A stretch of DNA of 6,382 bases from G020354785 sp965602045 (GTDB taxonomy: Bacteria; Bacteroidota; Bacteroidia; Bacteroidales; UBA10428). Position numbers and translations under genes: made by a program. This document shows, in pieces, positions 6,358-6,382 of this stretch. Numbering within the stretch: the first letter of the stretch is position 1; each line of letters opens with the position of its first letter. The notes below the pieces were generated by a model. That model searched no databases, was not told the DNA's origin, and was given only the letters and a program-made list of their open reading frames with translations. Where the stretch lies: assembly GCA_965602045.1 (NCBI GenBank), contig CBFCXR010000150.1, positions 1 through 6,382 of the forward strand, read 5' to 3'.

Positions 6358-6382
6358 TGCACGACGGCATAATACTCTTCTA

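Noticed and set aside
1..6382. CRISPR array, tRNA, rRNA or insertion sequence
   Set aside because: I saw no regularly spaced long repeats, cloverleaf sequence, transposase motif or terminal inverted repeats of IS type. The 14-bp inverted pair around the PadR gene is too short and flanks a regulator, not a transposase.

Overview
The window looks like Bacteroidota DNA. It is AT-rich and has a perfect -7 box of the Bacteroidota type (TAnnTTTG). It encodes a TonB-dependent receptor with an N-terminal carboxypeptidase-regulatory-like domain, and it carries what reads as the tail of a type IX secretion (T9SS) sorting domain. The genus cannot be told from the sequence.

Left half (1-3156): a polysaccharide-degradation neighbourhood of the pectin/rhamnogalacturonan kind. 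A secreted LamG (concanavalin A-like) protein runs leftwards off the window edge (complement of 1-515). Its frame has no stop inside the window. A 236-bp divergent intergenic region separates it from an intact, secreted GH105-type unsaturated uronyl hydrolase (752-2143). Next comes a Sde182-like/DUF1593 (nucleoside-hydrolase-fold) gene that is broken. The two halves of its product lie in different frames (2252 to about 2720, then about 2725 to 3156). Compared with what I remember of the family, two internal blocks are missing: one at the frame change and one, in frame, near 2930-2960. I read it as a decaying pseudogene.

Right half (3157-6188): a compact regulator-receptor module, with strongly AT-rich stretches in the receptor barrel. 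A PadR-family winged-helix regulator (3239-3769) has a well-formed Bacteroidota promoter. Its expected transcription start falls on an 11-bp perfect dyad, TCTATAATAGA. A 14-bp block containing this dyad recurs exactly, inverted, in the 64-bp gap after the regulator, where it begins an array of three related sites ending at the start codon of the TonB-dependent receptor (3834-6188). This suggests a PadR protein that controls both itself and an outer-membrane receptor. No SusD-like partner is visible.

Tail (6189-6382): a nested AT-rich hairpin directly after the receptor stop codon, then an orphan T9SS-like C-terminal sorting-domain fragment with no gene body attached. Together with the broken DUF1593 gene, this points to local gene erosion on both sides of the PadR-receptor pair.
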